This document shows, piece by piece, positions 1-6,842 of a stretch of DNA of 13,387 bases. The notes beneath the pieces were generated by a model. That model was given only the letters and a program-made list of their open reading frames with translations. It was not told the origin of the DNA and searched no databases. The first letter of the stretch is position 1; each line of letters begins with the position of its first letter. The stretch comes from an uncultured Pseudomonadota bacterium (GTDB lineage: Bacteria; SAR324; NAC60-12), in the NCBI GenBank assembly GCA_913052275.1, contig CAJXDX010000036.1, positions 1 through 13,387 on the forward strand, given 5' to 3'. Both the position numbers and the translations under genes were made by a program.

Positions 1-1056
1 GAGATTGACAAGGCACCTGAAGAAAAAGAGCGCGGTATCACCATTGCCACTGCGCATATTGAATATGAGACAGTTAACCGACACTATGCTCACGTCGATT
101 GCCCCGGGCATGCTGACTATGTTAAAAACATGATCACCGGTGCAGCACAAATGGACGGAGCAATTCTGGTAGTATCCGCTGCCGATGGACCAATGCCTCA
201 AACACGTGAGCATATCTTGTTAGCACGTCAGGTAAACGTCCCGCATCTCGTGGTTTTTCTGAACAAAGTAGATCAGGTAGATGATGAGGAATTGCTTGAA
301 CTGGTAGAAATGGAAATCCGTGAACTGCTTGATTCATATGATTTTCCAGGTGACGATACACCAATTGTCAAAGGTTCAGCTCTGGCAGCCATGGAAAGCA
401 CATCCACAGATGCAGATGATGCGGCATTCACGCCAATTAAGGAATTGATGGAAGCAGTGGACAGTTTTATTCCTGAACCAGTTCGTGATCTTGACAAAGA
501 CTTCCTCATGTCAGTAGAAGACGTTTTTACAATTTCCGGACGTGGAACAGTAGCTACCGGACAAGTTGAACGTGGTGTTGTTAAAGTTGGTGAGGAAATT
601 GAGATTACTGGAATACGTGAAACCCAGAAAACAACCGTCACCGGAGTGGAAATGTTTCGTAAAGAACTCGACCAGGGACAAGCCGGAGACAATCTTGGAA
701 TTCTGCTGAGAGGTGTCAAACGTGAAGATATTGAACGTGGACAAGTGATTTGCAAGCCTGGAACAATTACACCCCACACTAAGTTCAAAGGTCAGGTATA
801 TGTGCTCGATAAAGACGAAGGAGGGAGACACACTCCATTTTTCACAAACTACCGTCCTCAATTCTACTTCCGTACAACTGACGTAACAGGAGTGGTGACT
901 CTGCCAAGCGGGATCGAAATGGTTATGCCTGGCGACAATGTAGAAGTTTCCATCGATCTGATCAGTCCCATCGCAATGGAAAAAGAAGTCCGTTTCGCAA
1001 TTCGAGAAGGCGGAAGAACAATAGGTTCAGGCGTTGTGACTGAAGTTATTGAATAG
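1..1056 (+). CDS. tuf: Elongation factor Tu, 5'-truncated by window edge
   Basis: EF-Tu is the cytoplasmic GTPase that carries aminoacyl-tRNA to the ribosomal A site. The frame is open from base 1, so the gene starts before the window. By comparison with E. coli EF-Tu, about 48 N-terminal residues are missing, including the P-loop. Visible G-domain motifs are the switch I sequence RGITIAT (window residues 11-17), the DCPGH motif (34-38) and NKVD (89-92). Domains 2 and 3 follow, with GRGTVATGQVERG and the C-terminal FAIREGGRTIGSGVV. The segment after SALAAME is about four residues longer than in E. coli, a spot where EF-Tu length commonly varies. The stop is 17 nt before the rpsJ ATG, which fits the usual str-to-S10 junction. 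Whether a second tuf copy exists cannot be seen here. Confidence 0.98.
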   Translation, partial: EIDKAPEEKERGITIATAHIEYETVNRHYAHVDCPGHADYVKNMITGAAQMDGAILVVSAADGPMPQTREHILLARQVNVPHLVVFLNKVDQVDDEELLELVEMEIRELLDSYDFPGDDTPIVKGSALAAMESTSTDADDAAFTPIKELMEAVDSFIPEPVRDLDKDFLMSVEDVFTISGRGTVATGQVERGVVKVGEEIEITGIRETQKTTVTGVEMFRKELDQGQAGDNLGILLRGVKREDIERGQVICKPGTITPHTKFKGQVYVLDKDEGGRHTPFFTNYRPQFYFRTTDVTGVVTLPSGIEMVMPGDNVEVSIDLISPIAMEKEVRFAIREGGRTIGSGVVTEVIE

Positions 1057-1073
1057 AAACTAACAGCAGTTTG

Positions 1074-1385
1074 ATGGAACAGAAAATAAAAGTCCGTTTC
1101 AAGGCTTACGATGATAAGCTCCTGGACAAAACAATAAGTGAGATCGTTCATACAGTTAAGCGAACCGGAGCGGAGATAGTCGGACCAATTCCACTACCAA
1201 CGCGGAGGAACCTCTATACTGTTTTACGATCTCCTCATGTTGACAAAAAGTCCAGGGAGCAGTTCGAGATACGTACCCACAAAAGGCTGCTTTATATTCT
1301 GGATACAACTACACAAACAATAGATGCACTGATGCGCCTTGATATTTCTGCAGGAGTTGACATTGCCATCAAGCAGGAAGGGTAA
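1074..1385 (+). CDS. rpsJ: 30S ribosomal protein S10
   Basis: S10 is a 30S head protein and also the NusE partner of NusB in antitermination. The 103-residue product matches the family length. It contains the conserved run KRTGAEIVGPIPLPTRR, then SPHVDKKSREQFEIRTHKR and ALMRLDISAGVDI. I start it at ATG 1074; an in-frame TTG sits directly before it at 1071 but adds only one residue. No clear Shine-Dalgarno precedes it, so coupling to tuf translation is plausible. In most bacteria rplC (L3) follows; here the next gene is rplD, 24 nt downstream. The 3' end of the gene contains an AGGAAGGG run (1375-1382) that could act as a ribosome-binding site for whatever follows. Confidence 0.97.
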   Translation: MEQKIKVRFKAYDDKLLDKTISEIVHTVKRTGAEIVGPIPLPTRRNLYTVLRSPHVDKKSREQFEIRTHKRLLYILDTTTQTIDALMRLDISAGVDIAIKQEG

Positions 1386-1409
1386 GTGCAGTTAAGTCAA
1401 AGAGCGTTC

Positions 1410-2036
1410 ATGGCAAAATTAAAAACTGTAGATCAGAAAAACAAAGCATCTGGTAATGTTGAAATTGATGATTCAATAACAGAGACACCATATCACAAAC
1501 ATGTTGTATCGGAAGTTGTTCGTCAATTTTTAGCTTCAAAACAGCAGGGGACACATTCCACTAAAAACAGGTCTGAAGTTGCATACAGTACTCGCAAACT
1601 TTATAGACAAAAAGGCACCGGCAGTGCCCGGTCAGGCAGTGCAAAATCCCCCATACGCCGTCATGGCGGAACAATTTTTGGTCCGCAATTTCACAGTCAC
1701 TCCATCAGACTAAATAAAAAAACCAGGCTTCTTGCAGCAAAGTCTGCGTTTGCCGAAAAAATCCGGCAGGATGGAGTAATGGTTCTTGATAACCTGGAAT
1801 TGAATGACAACAAAACAAAAAATCTGAAGTCACTGCTTTCCACATTTGATCTGCCGCCTAAAGTTTTAATTGTAACAGATCAAATTTCTGACAATCTTCG
1901 GCTTGCTTCCAGAAATCTGCCTGACGTGCATGTACTGAGTCACCACAGTTTAAATGTTTATGAAATCATGCGTAACAACAAAGTGATCTTCACTAAAAAC
2001 GCACTTGAGTCATTCGTGGAAAGATTCAGCAAATGA
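1410..2036 (+). CDS. rplD: 50S ribosomal protein L4
   Basis: L4 is a 23S rRNA-binding protein with a long loop that lines the peptide exit tunnel. In enterobacteria it also represses the S10 operon. The 208-residue reading from ATG 1410 begins MAKLKTVDQKNKASGNVEID, which has the form of a typical L4 N-terminus. The basic loop follows with YRQKGTGSARSGSAKSPI, then RRHGGTIFGP. A GTG at 1386 in the same frame would add eight residues (MQLSQRAF); it has a well-spaced AGGAAGGG upstream, but the extra residues do not look like L4. A weaker AAAGAG (1399-1404) lies five bases before the ATG. The stop overlaps rplW by four bases (ATGA), implying translational coupling. It lies directly after rpsJ, where rplC would be expected. 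Confidence 0.96.
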   Translation: MAKLKTVDQKNKASGNVEIDDSITETPYHKHVVSEVVRQFLASKQQGTHSTKNRSEVAYSTRKLYRQKGTGSARSGSAKSPIRRHGGTIFGPQFHSHSIRLNKKTRLLAAKSAFAEKIRQDGVMVLDNLELNDNKTKNLKSLLSTFDLPPKVLIVTDQISDNLRLASRNLPDVHVLSHHSLNVYEIMRNNKVIFTKNALESFVERFSK

Positions 2037-2320
2037 TTATTTTTGATGTGCTCAAAGCACCCAAAATGTCTGAAAAAACACTATCCTTGAAAGAGGAAAC
2101 AAATCAGTATGCATTTGAGGTTGATCCAAGAGCAAACAAAATACAGATCAAAGATTGTGTCGAAAAAACCTTTAAGGTTTCTGTTCTCAATGTTAGGACC
2201 ATGAATGTACGCGGCAAAAAAAAGCGTATGGGAAGATATCAGGGATATAAGTCGAGCTGGAAAAAAGCACTGGTAACCCTCAAACAGGGGGATACCATTG
2301 AATATTTTGAAGGCGCGTAA
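2033..2320 (+). CDS. rplW: 50S ribosomal protein L23
   Basis: L23 sits at the exit-tunnel rim and is the docking site for trigger factor and SRP. The product has 95 residues, the family's normal length. It carries the expected start FDVLKAPKMSEKTLSLKEE, the YAFEVDPRANKIQIKDCVEK core and the basic loop VRGKKKRMGRYQGYKSSWKK. The start ATG overlaps the rplD stop in an ATGA arrangement with no strong Shine-Dalgarno of its own, so ribosomes finishing L4 probably reinitiate here. The neighbour order rplD-rplW-rplB is canonical. Confidence 0.97.
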   Translation: MIIFDVLKAPKMSEKTLSLKEETNQYAFEVDPRANKIQIKDCVEKTFKVSVLNVRTMNVRGKKKRMGRYQGYKSSWKKALVTLKQGDTIEYFEGA

Positions 2321-2337
2321 ACCAGGGAAACAAAATT

Positions 2338-3156
2338 ATGGGAATTAAATTTCATAAACCGACTTCACCTGGTAGAAGGGGTATGAGTGGCTTCGTTTTT
2401 GAGGAAATCACAACTAACGTGCCTGAGAAAAGTCAGTTGGCACCACTTAAGAAAAAAGGCGGGAGGAATAATAACGGAAGAATAACTGTCAGACACCGAG
2501 GCGGAGGACATAAACGCCGTTACAGAATAATTGACTTTGTCCGTGACAAACATGATATTCCTGCAAAAGTTGCCACCATGGAATATGATCCTAATCGAAG
2601 TGCAAGAATAAGTTTGCTGCATTATGCAGATGGTGAGAAAAGATACATCCTTTCTCCGAGTGGTATCAAAGTAGGTGATATTATTTTTTCGGGAGAGAAA
2701 TCAGACATAAAACCTGGTAATGCTCTTCCTTTAAACAAAATCCCAGTTGGAACTATGCTGCACTGCATTGAGTTACGTCCGGGCAAAGGCGCACAATTAG
2801 GACGCAGCGCCGGAGCAGCAATTCAATTGATGGCAAAAGGTGATGGATATGCTCAGCTCAAACTTCGATCTGGTGAAATCAGAAAAGTAAGAGGTGAATG
2901 CATGGCAACAGTTGGCACAGTAGGTAACCCCGAACATATGAATATAAAAAAAGGGAAAGCAGGGAGAAATCGGTGGTTGGGACATAGACCTACTGTAAGA
3001 GGTGTAGTTATGAATCCAGTAGATCACCCCCACGGTGGCGGAGAGGGTAAAAGCTCCGGAGGCCGACATCCTGTAACACCCTGGGGTATGCCTACAAAAG
3101 GCGCAAAGACCAGAAAACGTAAAGATACTGATAAATACATTTTGAAAAGGAAATAA
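2338..3156 (+). CDS. rplB: 50S ribosomal protein L2
   Basis: L2 is a primary 23S rRNA-binding protein near the peptidyl-transferase centre and is needed for subunit association. The 272-residue length matches the family. It has an N-terminal basic tail (HKPTSPGRRGMSG), the GGGHKRRYRIIDF block near residues 55-67, the central RPGKGAQLGRSAGA stretch (147-160) and the hallmark loop DHPHGGGEG (229-237), which holds the conserved functional histidine. The tail PWGMPTKGAKTRKRK is also typical. An AGGG about ten bases before the ATG may serve as ribosome-binding site. rpsS begins three bases after the stop. Confidence 0.98.
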   Translation: MGIKFHKPTSPGRRGMSGFVFEEITTNVPEKSQLAPLKKKGGRNNNGRITVRHRGGGHKRRYRIIDFVRDKHDIPAKVATMEYDPNRSARISLLHYADGEKRYILSPSGIKVGDIIFSGEKSDIKPGNALPLNKIPVGTMLHCIELRPGKGAQLGRSAGAAIQLMAKGDGYAQLKLRSGEIRKVRGECMATVGTVGNPEHMNIKKGKAGRNRWLGHRPTVRGVVMNPVDHPHGGGEGKSSGGRHPVTPWGMPTKGAKTRKRKDTDKYILKRK

Positions 3157-3159
3157 AAA

Positions 3160-3441
3160 GTGCCCAGATCCTTAAAGAAAGGTCCTTTTGTTGATGACCA
3201 TCTGGAAAAAAAAATTACAGTCGCAAAACAGACTAATGACAGACGTTTAATTAAAACATGGTCCCGCCGTTCAGTTATTCTTCCGGACTTTGTCGGTGTG
3301 AATATCGCTGTACATAACGGAAACAAATTTATCCCGGTATTTATCACAGAAGAAATGGTCGGGTACAAATTAGGTGAATTTGCACCAACCAGAACATATA
3401 GGGGGCACGCAAGTAAAAGCGATAGAAGGACAACAAGATAA
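3160..3441 (+). CDS. rpsS: 30S ribosomal protein S19
   Basis: S19 binds 16S rRNA in the 30S head and contacts S13 and the A-site finger. The 93-residue product opens with PRSLKKGPFVDDHL and ends with EFAPTRTYRGHASKSDRR, both hallmarks of the family. The start is GTG at 3160, supported by AAGGA (3147-3151) eight bases upstream and by the exact fit of the N-terminus. The TAA stop overlaps the rplV ATG by one base (TAATG), a standard coupling arrangement. Confidence 0.97.
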   Translation: MPRSLKKGPFVDDHLEKKITVAKQTNDRRLIKTWSRRSVILPDFVGVNIAVHNGNKFIPVFITEEMVGYKLGEFAPTRTYRGHASKSDRRTTR

Positions 3442-3773
3442 TGAATGCGCAAGCAACAGCAAGAAATGTCAGAGTTGCTCCACGCAAAGCCCGTCTGGTT
3501 GCGGATTTGATTAGGGGACAGAATGTTGTCAGAGCAATGGCATTATTAAGCACTTTGCGTAACAGAGCAGCAGAACCTGTTATGAAAGTTTTACAGTCTG
3601 CCCTGGCTAATGCGGACCAGCGTCATCCGGATGCTGATGTTGACAACTTCAGGATAACAAAAGCATTTATAAATGAAGCTCGTACGCTCAAACGGTTCCG
3701 TGCAAGAGCTATGGGACGCGCATCAGGAATTAAAAAACGCTCCAGCCATATAACGCTTGAGATAGGTGATTAA
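3441..3773 (+). CDS. rplV: 50S ribosomal protein L22
   Basis: L22 contacts all domains of 23S rRNA, and its beta-hairpin reaches the exit-tunnel constriction where macrolides act. The 110-residue length is normal. The N-terminal RNVRVAPRKARLVADLIRG and the hairpin region TLKRFRARAMGRASGIKKR (about residues 82-100) are clearly recognisable. The ATG shares its first base with the rpsS stop, and AAGGA (3426-3430) lies ten bases upstream. It is followed by an unusually long spacer for this operon, 59 nt, which contains a mini-ORF before rpsC. Confidence 0.97.
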   Translation: MNAQATARNVRVAPRKARLVADLIRGQNVVRAMALLSTLRNRAAEPVMKVLQSALANADQRHPDADVDNFRITKAFINEARTLKRFRARAMGRASGIKKRSSHITLEIGD

Positions 3774-3789
3774 TTCAGATTAATTGACT

Positions 3790-3810
3790 TCTTCTTTTTG
3801 TATAAGGAGA
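3790..3810 (+). promoter_or_regulatory. Possible RNA hairpin masking the leader-ORF Shine-Dalgarno
   Basis: In the mRNA, UCUUCUU (3790-3796) can pair with AAGGAGA (3804-3810) around the seven-base loop UUUGUAU. That gives seven pairs, one of them G-U. The right arm is the strong Shine-Dalgarno of the five-codon ORF at 3814. The structure is short and mostly A-U and G-U, so it would be weak. The pairing is seen in the sequence; a regulatory role is inferred. Confidence 0.35.
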
Positions 3811-3813
3811 TTT

Positions 3814-3831
3814 ATGAAATATAAGGTATAA
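3814..3831 (+). CDS. Five-codon leader ORF (MKYKV) upstream of rpsC
   Basis: A complete mini-ORF encodes MKYKV and ends in TAA one base before the TTG start of rpsC. It is preceded by AAGGAGA (3804-3810), with a three-base gap to the ATG, one of the strongest Shine-Dalgarno matches in the window. The ORF body includes AAGGT (3823-3827), which in turn sits five bases before the rpsC TTG. The arrangement suggests ribosomes load at the ATG, stop at the TAA and reinitiate at the weak TTG. A peptide of five residues probably has no function itself. Real translation is unproven; it could be a chance ATG within the rpsC ribosome-binding region. Confidence 0.45.
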   Translation: MKYKV

Positions 3832-3832
3832 A

Positions 3833-4486
3833 TTGGGTCAGAAAGTTAATCCAATAGGTTTGAGACTGGGTATCTCCAGAACATGGAACTCAAAGTGGTT
3901 TGCAGAAAAGGATTATGCAGCCCAATTGAAACAGGATCTTGAAATACAAAAATATGTCAAATCCAGTTTGAAACACGCCGCAATTTCAAAAATAGAGGTT
4001 GAGCGTACTTCTAAAAAAACAAAAGTAAATATTTTCTCAGCCAGGCCTGGAATTATAATTGGTCGTAAAGGAGATGAAGTTGAACGACTGAAAAACGAAC
4101 TAAATAAGCGAAACAATCATGAGGTTGTCGTAAATATTAAGGAAATCAAGCGACCCGAAATTGATGCTACTTTAATAGCAGAGAATATTGCCAGCCAGCT
4201 GGAGCGCAGAATTGCATACCGTAGAGCGGTTAAGCGATCAATACAGGCTGCCATGCGGATGAATATCGCAGGCTGCAAAGTGATGGTCGGAGGACGCCTG
4301 AACGGAGCAGAAATTGCCAGGTCGGAATGGATACGCGAAGGTCAGGTTCGACTGCATACATTAAGGGTTGATATCGACTATGGTGTTGCAGAAGCTAATA
4401 CCACATTCGGAAAAATTGGCGTCAAAGTTTGGGTCTACCGTGGGGAAGATTTTGGAAGGTCACGCGGAAGACGGGGCTCTAACTAG
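3833..4486 (+). CDS. rpsC: 30S ribosomal protein S3
   Basis: S3 lies at the mRNA entry tunnel of the 30S head and contributes to helicase activity. The 217-residue product begins MGQKVNPIGLRLGI, the universal S3 start. It has a type II KH domain with the GRKG loop at residues 77-80 (GIIIGRKGDEVERL) and the C-terminal domain with GGRLNGAEIARSEW and KVWVYRGE. The only fitting initiator is TTG 3833: the frame is closed by TGA at 3815-3817, and no ATG or GTG lies between. TTG is unusual for such a highly expressed gene. It follows the stop of a five-codon ORF by one base, so initiation may depend on coupling. rplP starts 12 bases after the stop. Confidence 0.96.
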   Translation: MGQKVNPIGLRLGISRTWNSKWFAEKDYAAQLKQDLEIQKYVKSSLKHAAISKIEVERTSKKTKVNIFSARPGIIIGRKGDEVERLKNELNKRNNHEVVVNIKEIKRPEIDATLIAENIASQLERRIAYRRAVKRSIQAAMRMNIAGCKVMVGGRLNGAEIARSEWIREGQVRLHTLRVDIDYGVAEANTTFGKIGVKVWVYRGEDFGRSRGRRGSN

Positions 4487-4498
4487 GAGAAACTAATT

Positions 4499-4915
4499 AT
4501 GTTAATGCCGCAAAAGACAAAGTTTCGCAAAAAAATGCGTGGCAGGATGCAGGGTGATGCGCAAACCGGCAATATACTAAGCTTTGGTTCTTTCGGTCTG
4601 CAGGCTACAGGCAGAGGATATGTGACAACACGTCAGATTGAGGCAGCTAGACGAGTGATTGCAAGGACATTAAAGCGTGGAGGTAAAACATGGATTCGCG
4701 TATTTCCAGACAAGCCAATCACAAAGCGTCCTGCTGAGGTCAGGATGGGGAAAGGTAAAGGTGCAGTTGATACGTGGGTTGCATCAATTCATCCTGGACG
4801 TATTCTTTATGAAATTGATGGCGTCCCAGAAGCAATTGCTTCCGAGGCTTTAAGATTAGCTGCATACAAGTTGTCTGTTAAAACAAAAATAATAACAAGA
4901 TCTGCAGTACTGTGA
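4499..4915 (+). CDS. rplP: 50S ribosomal protein L16
   Basis: L16 organises the A-site side of the 50S subunit and is a late assembly protein. The 138-residue length is normal. It opens with MLMPQKTKFRKKMRGRMQG and contains FGSFGLQATGRGYVTTRQIE and GKGKGAVDTWVASIHPGR. The first ATG (4499) is chosen over ATG 4505 because AGGAG (4485-4489) is nine bases upstream and MLMP is a common L16 start. That Shine-Dalgarno overlaps the rpsC TAG stop. The L16 stop overlaps the rpmC GTG start by four bases (GTGA). Confidence 0.97.
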   Translation: MLMPQKTKFRKKMRGRMQGDAQTGNILSFGSFGLQATGRGYVTTRQIEAARRVIARTLKRGGKTWIRVFPDKPITKRPAEVRMGKGKGAVDTWVASIHPGRILYEIDGVPEAIASEALRLAAYKLSVKTKIITRSAVL

Positions 4916-5136
4916 AAGCGTCTGAGTTACGAGCACTTCCAGTGAATGAACTGGAAGCAAAAAGGAATGACCTTAAAGAAGAATACCTGCGTTTACGCTG
5001 CGGACATGTATCACGTCAACTGGCAGATGTAATTATGATCAAAAAAACCCGCAGAAATATTGCTCGCATCAACACTGTTTTGAACGAGAAACAAAAGCAA
5101 CTTTCAGAAGCCACAAAATCAGATGAGCAAGCTTAA
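4912..5136 (+). CDS. rpmC: 50S ribosomal protein L29
   Basis: L29 is a small two-helix protein beside L23 at the tunnel exit. The product is 74 residues, a little longer than the 63 of E. coli because of the C-terminal SEATKSDEQA tail. The helical pattern LRALPVNELEAKRNDLKEEY and the later KKTRRNIARINTVLNEK fit the family. The start is GTG 4912, overlapping the rplP stop as GTGA, with no separate Shine-Dalgarno, so it is probably coupled to rplP. Its 3' end overlaps rpsQ by 14 bases, the longest overlap in the window. Confidence 0.94.
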   Translation: MKASELRALPVNELEAKRNDLKEEYLRLRCGHVSRQLADVIMIKKTRRNIARINTVLNEKQKQLSEATKSDEQA

Positions 5137-5362
5137 ACTGCAAAGCGGAGTTGTGGTCAGCAACAACATGGACAAATCCATTGTTGTAAAGATTGAGAGG
5201 AAAATTAAACACCCGATCTATAAAAAAACAATAAAGCGCTCAAAAAAATACATTGCTCATGATGAGCAGAACGAATGCCAAATTGGAGACTTAGTTCAAA
5301 TTGCAGAGTGCAGACCTTTGAGCAAGAGGAAGCGCTTCAGATTATATAAACGGTTACAATGA
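5123..5362 (+). CDS. rpsQ: 30S ribosomal protein S17
   Basis: S17 is an OB-fold primary 16S rRNA-binding protein of the 30S body. The 79-residue product shows LQSGVVVSNNMDKSIVVKIE, then KHPIYKKTIKRSKKY, DLVQIAECRPLSKRKRF and a basic end, all typical. ATG 5123 lies inside the rpmC coding region, giving a 14-base overlap; this start puts SKLKLQSGVVV at the N-terminus as expected. No Shine-Dalgarno is evident, so coupling to rpmC is likely. The stop overlaps the rplN ATG (ATGA). Confidence 0.96.
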   Translation: MSKLKLQSGVVVSNNMDKSIVVKIERKIKHPIYKKTIKRSKKYIAHDEQNECQIGDLVQIAECRPLSKRKRFRLYKRLQ

Positions 5363-5727
5363 TCCAATCACAAAGTATCTTAGAAGTTGCAGACAACTCA
5401 GGTGCAAAAAGCCTGCTTTGTATCAAAGTACTTGGAGGGTCAAAAAGACGATATGCCAGAGTGGGAGATATTATTGTTGCATCCATAAAGGACTGTCTTC
5501 CAAACTCAAAAGTTAAATCCGGTGAAGTAATAAGAGCAGTAGTAGTTCGCACAAAAAAAGAATTCAGACGTCCGGACGGCAGTTATATTAGATTTGACGA
5601 GAATTCCGCTGTTGTAATTGACGCAAAGCGTGAGCCTATAGGAACAAGGATATTTGGACCTGTAGCCCGAGAATTACGTGCCGGAAAATTCATGCGCATC
5701 CTGTCTCTTGCCCCGGAAGTATTGTAA
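5359..5727 (+). CDS. rplN: 50S ribosomal protein L14
   Basis: L14 sits at the 30S-50S interface and forms bridges with 16S rRNA; it is also the docking site for the silencing factor RsfS in many bacteria. The 122-residue length is exactly typical. Key stretches are MIQSQSILEVADNSGAK at the N-terminus, GGSKRRYARVGDIIVASIKD and the C-terminal RIFGPVARELR with ILSLAPEVL. The start overlaps the rpsQ stop by four bases. In enterobacteria this gene begins the separate spc operon; here there is no room for a promoter, so S10 and spc form one unit. Confidence 0.98.
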   Translation: MIQSQSILEVADNSGAKSLLCIKVLGGSKRRYARVGDIIVASIKDCLPNSKVKSGEVIRAVVVRTKKEFRRPDGSYIRFDENSAVVIDAKREPIGTRIFGPVARELRAGKFMRILSLAPEVL

Positions 5728-5738
5728 AAAACTGGATA

Positions 5739-6080
5739 ATGAAAGCCAAACATAGAAAAAAAAGACGCCCCACGATTCGTCGTGACGATACAGTGATAGT
5801 AATATCCGGTAAAGATAAAGGACGCACTGGAAGAGTGGTGAGCGTTGACTGGAAACGAGAACGTATGCTGGTTGAGGGAGTGAATGTTGTCACACGTCAC
5901 ACAAAACCCAACCCGGCAAATCAGCAGGGTGGCCTGATTCAAATGGAATCTCCTGTCCACTATTCAAATGTTCAGCTCTATAATCCAACTTTAAAGCGAG
6001 GCGTACGTGTGAAAATTCAAACCAGCGACGCAGGGGTAAAGAACAGAGTCTGTGCAAAATCCGGGGAGATATTAGGATAA
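5739..6080 (+). CDS. rplX: 50S ribosomal protein L24
   Basis: L24 is an assembly-initiating 50S protein near the tunnel exit. The 113-residue product has the KOW motif in RRDDTVIVISGKDKGRTGRV (about residues 14-33), followed by VEGVNVVTRHTKPN and the IQMESPVHYSNVQLYNP block, all family marks. The start ATG follows the rplN stop by 11 bases without a clear Shine-Dalgarno. Its TAA overlaps the rplE ATG by one base. L24 and L3 are the two classic initiator proteins of 50S assembly; L3 is missing from this cluster while L24 is in place. Confidence 0.97.
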   Translation: MKAKHRKKRRPTIRRDDTVIVISGKDKGRTGRVVSVDWKRERMLVEGVNVVTRHTKPNPANQQGGLIQMESPVHYSNVQLYNPTLKRGVRVKIQTSDAGVKNRVCAKSGEILG

Positions 6081-6625
6081 TGTCTGAGAGTCACTTGCTG
6101 CAAACATACCAGTCAAAGGTAGTTCCCCTATTACAGGAGAAGTACAAGTATAAAAACAAGCACCAAATACCTGGGATTAAAAAGGTTACTTTAAATATAG
6201 GTTTAGGAGAAGCCATCCAAAACCCAAAAGCCATTGAAACTGCCAGCAAGCAGCTCGCAGCAATATCAGGACAGAAACCTGTCGTTACAAGGGCAAAACG
6301 TTCAATTGCCGCATTCAAGCTTCGTGAAGGTATGCCCATAGGCTGCATGGTTACACTGCGGAATAAACACATGTGGACCTTCCTCGATAAATTACTTCAC
6401 ATAGCAATGCCAAGAATTCGTGACTTCAGGGGCATTTCACCAAGGGCCTTTGATGGCTTAGGGAACTATAATATTGGTATTAAGGAACAACTGATATTTC
6501 CTGAAATTGAATTTGATGATGTGGATCATGTTCGCGGTTTGAATGTTTCAATTGTGACCAGTGCAAATAACGATGAAGAGAGTTTTACGATGATACAAAA
6601 TCTGGGATTCCCTTTTAGAAAGTAA
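6080..6625 (+). CDS. rplE: 50S ribosomal protein L5
   Basis: L5 binds 5S rRNA and forms the central protuberance, contacting P-site tRNA and S13. The 181-residue length matches the family. Visible marks are IPGIKKVTLNIGLGEA, GQKPVVTRAKRSIAAFKLRE, MPRIRDFRGISPRAFDGLGN and the ending GFPFRK. Its ATG shares a base with the rplX stop, and GGGGAG (6063-6068) lies upstream. In E. coli the start region of this gene is the S8 repressor site; I could not confirm an equivalent structure here by eye. Confidence 0.98.
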   Translation: MSESHLLQTYQSKVVPLLQEKYKYKNKHQIPGIKKVTLNIGLGEAIQNPKAIETASKQLAAISGQKPVVTRAKRSIAAFKLREGMPIGCMVTLRNKHMWTFLDKLLHIAMPRIRDFRGISPRAFDGLGNYNIGIKEQLIFPEIEFDDVDHVRGLNVSIVTSANNDEESFTMIQNLGFPFRK

Positions 6626-6630
6626 TTCAA

Positions 6631-6816
6631 ATGGCAAAAAAATCAATGATCGCCAAAAGCGAACGTACTCAAAAATTCAAAGTAAGGGAACACACCAGGT
6701 GCGCATATTGCGGACGGCCAAGAGCATATTTAAGAAAATTCGGCATGTGCAGGATTTGCTTCAGAAAACATGCAAATTCAGGACTCCTGCCGGGAGTAAT
6801 CAAGGCAAGTTGGTAA
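6631..6816 (+). CDS. rpsN: 30S ribosomal protein S14, zinc-binding type
   Basis: S14 belongs to the 30S head. This is the short, zinc-binding form: 61 residues with Cys24-x2-Cys27 and Cys40-x2-Cys43, read as CAYC and CRIC, followed by FRKHANSGLLPGVIKASW. The long form of about 100 residues without cysteines, usual in gamma-proteobacteria, is not present here. In genomes that carry both forms, the zinc-free copy is often Zur-controlled elsewhere; nothing in the window speaks to that. It lies five bases after rplE, with no evident Shine-Dalgarno. Confidence 0.97.
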   Translation: MAKKSMIAKSERTQKFKVREHTRCAYCGRPRAYLRKFGMCRICFRKHANSGLLPGVIKASW

Positions 6817-6842
6817 TTAAAATATAGATCGGAACATAATTT

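Noticed and set aside
273..861. Long antisense frames across tuf (for example 273-788 and 511-861 on the - strand)
   Set aside because: They are mirror frames of a strongly conserved EF-Tu coding sequence, with no family likeness, no ribosome-binding context and Ser/Thr-rich low-information translations.
1386..1409. Bases before the L4 ATG considered as a remnant of rplC
   Set aside because: The eight codons (MQLSQRAF) show no resemblance to the start or end of L3. At this length no claim of a remnant can be supported.
3784..3806. TTGACT followed by TATAAG before rpsC, resembling a promoter
   Set aside because: The spacing between the two boxes is 11 bases, too short for a sigma-70 promoter, and no better -10 box lies at 16-18 bases.
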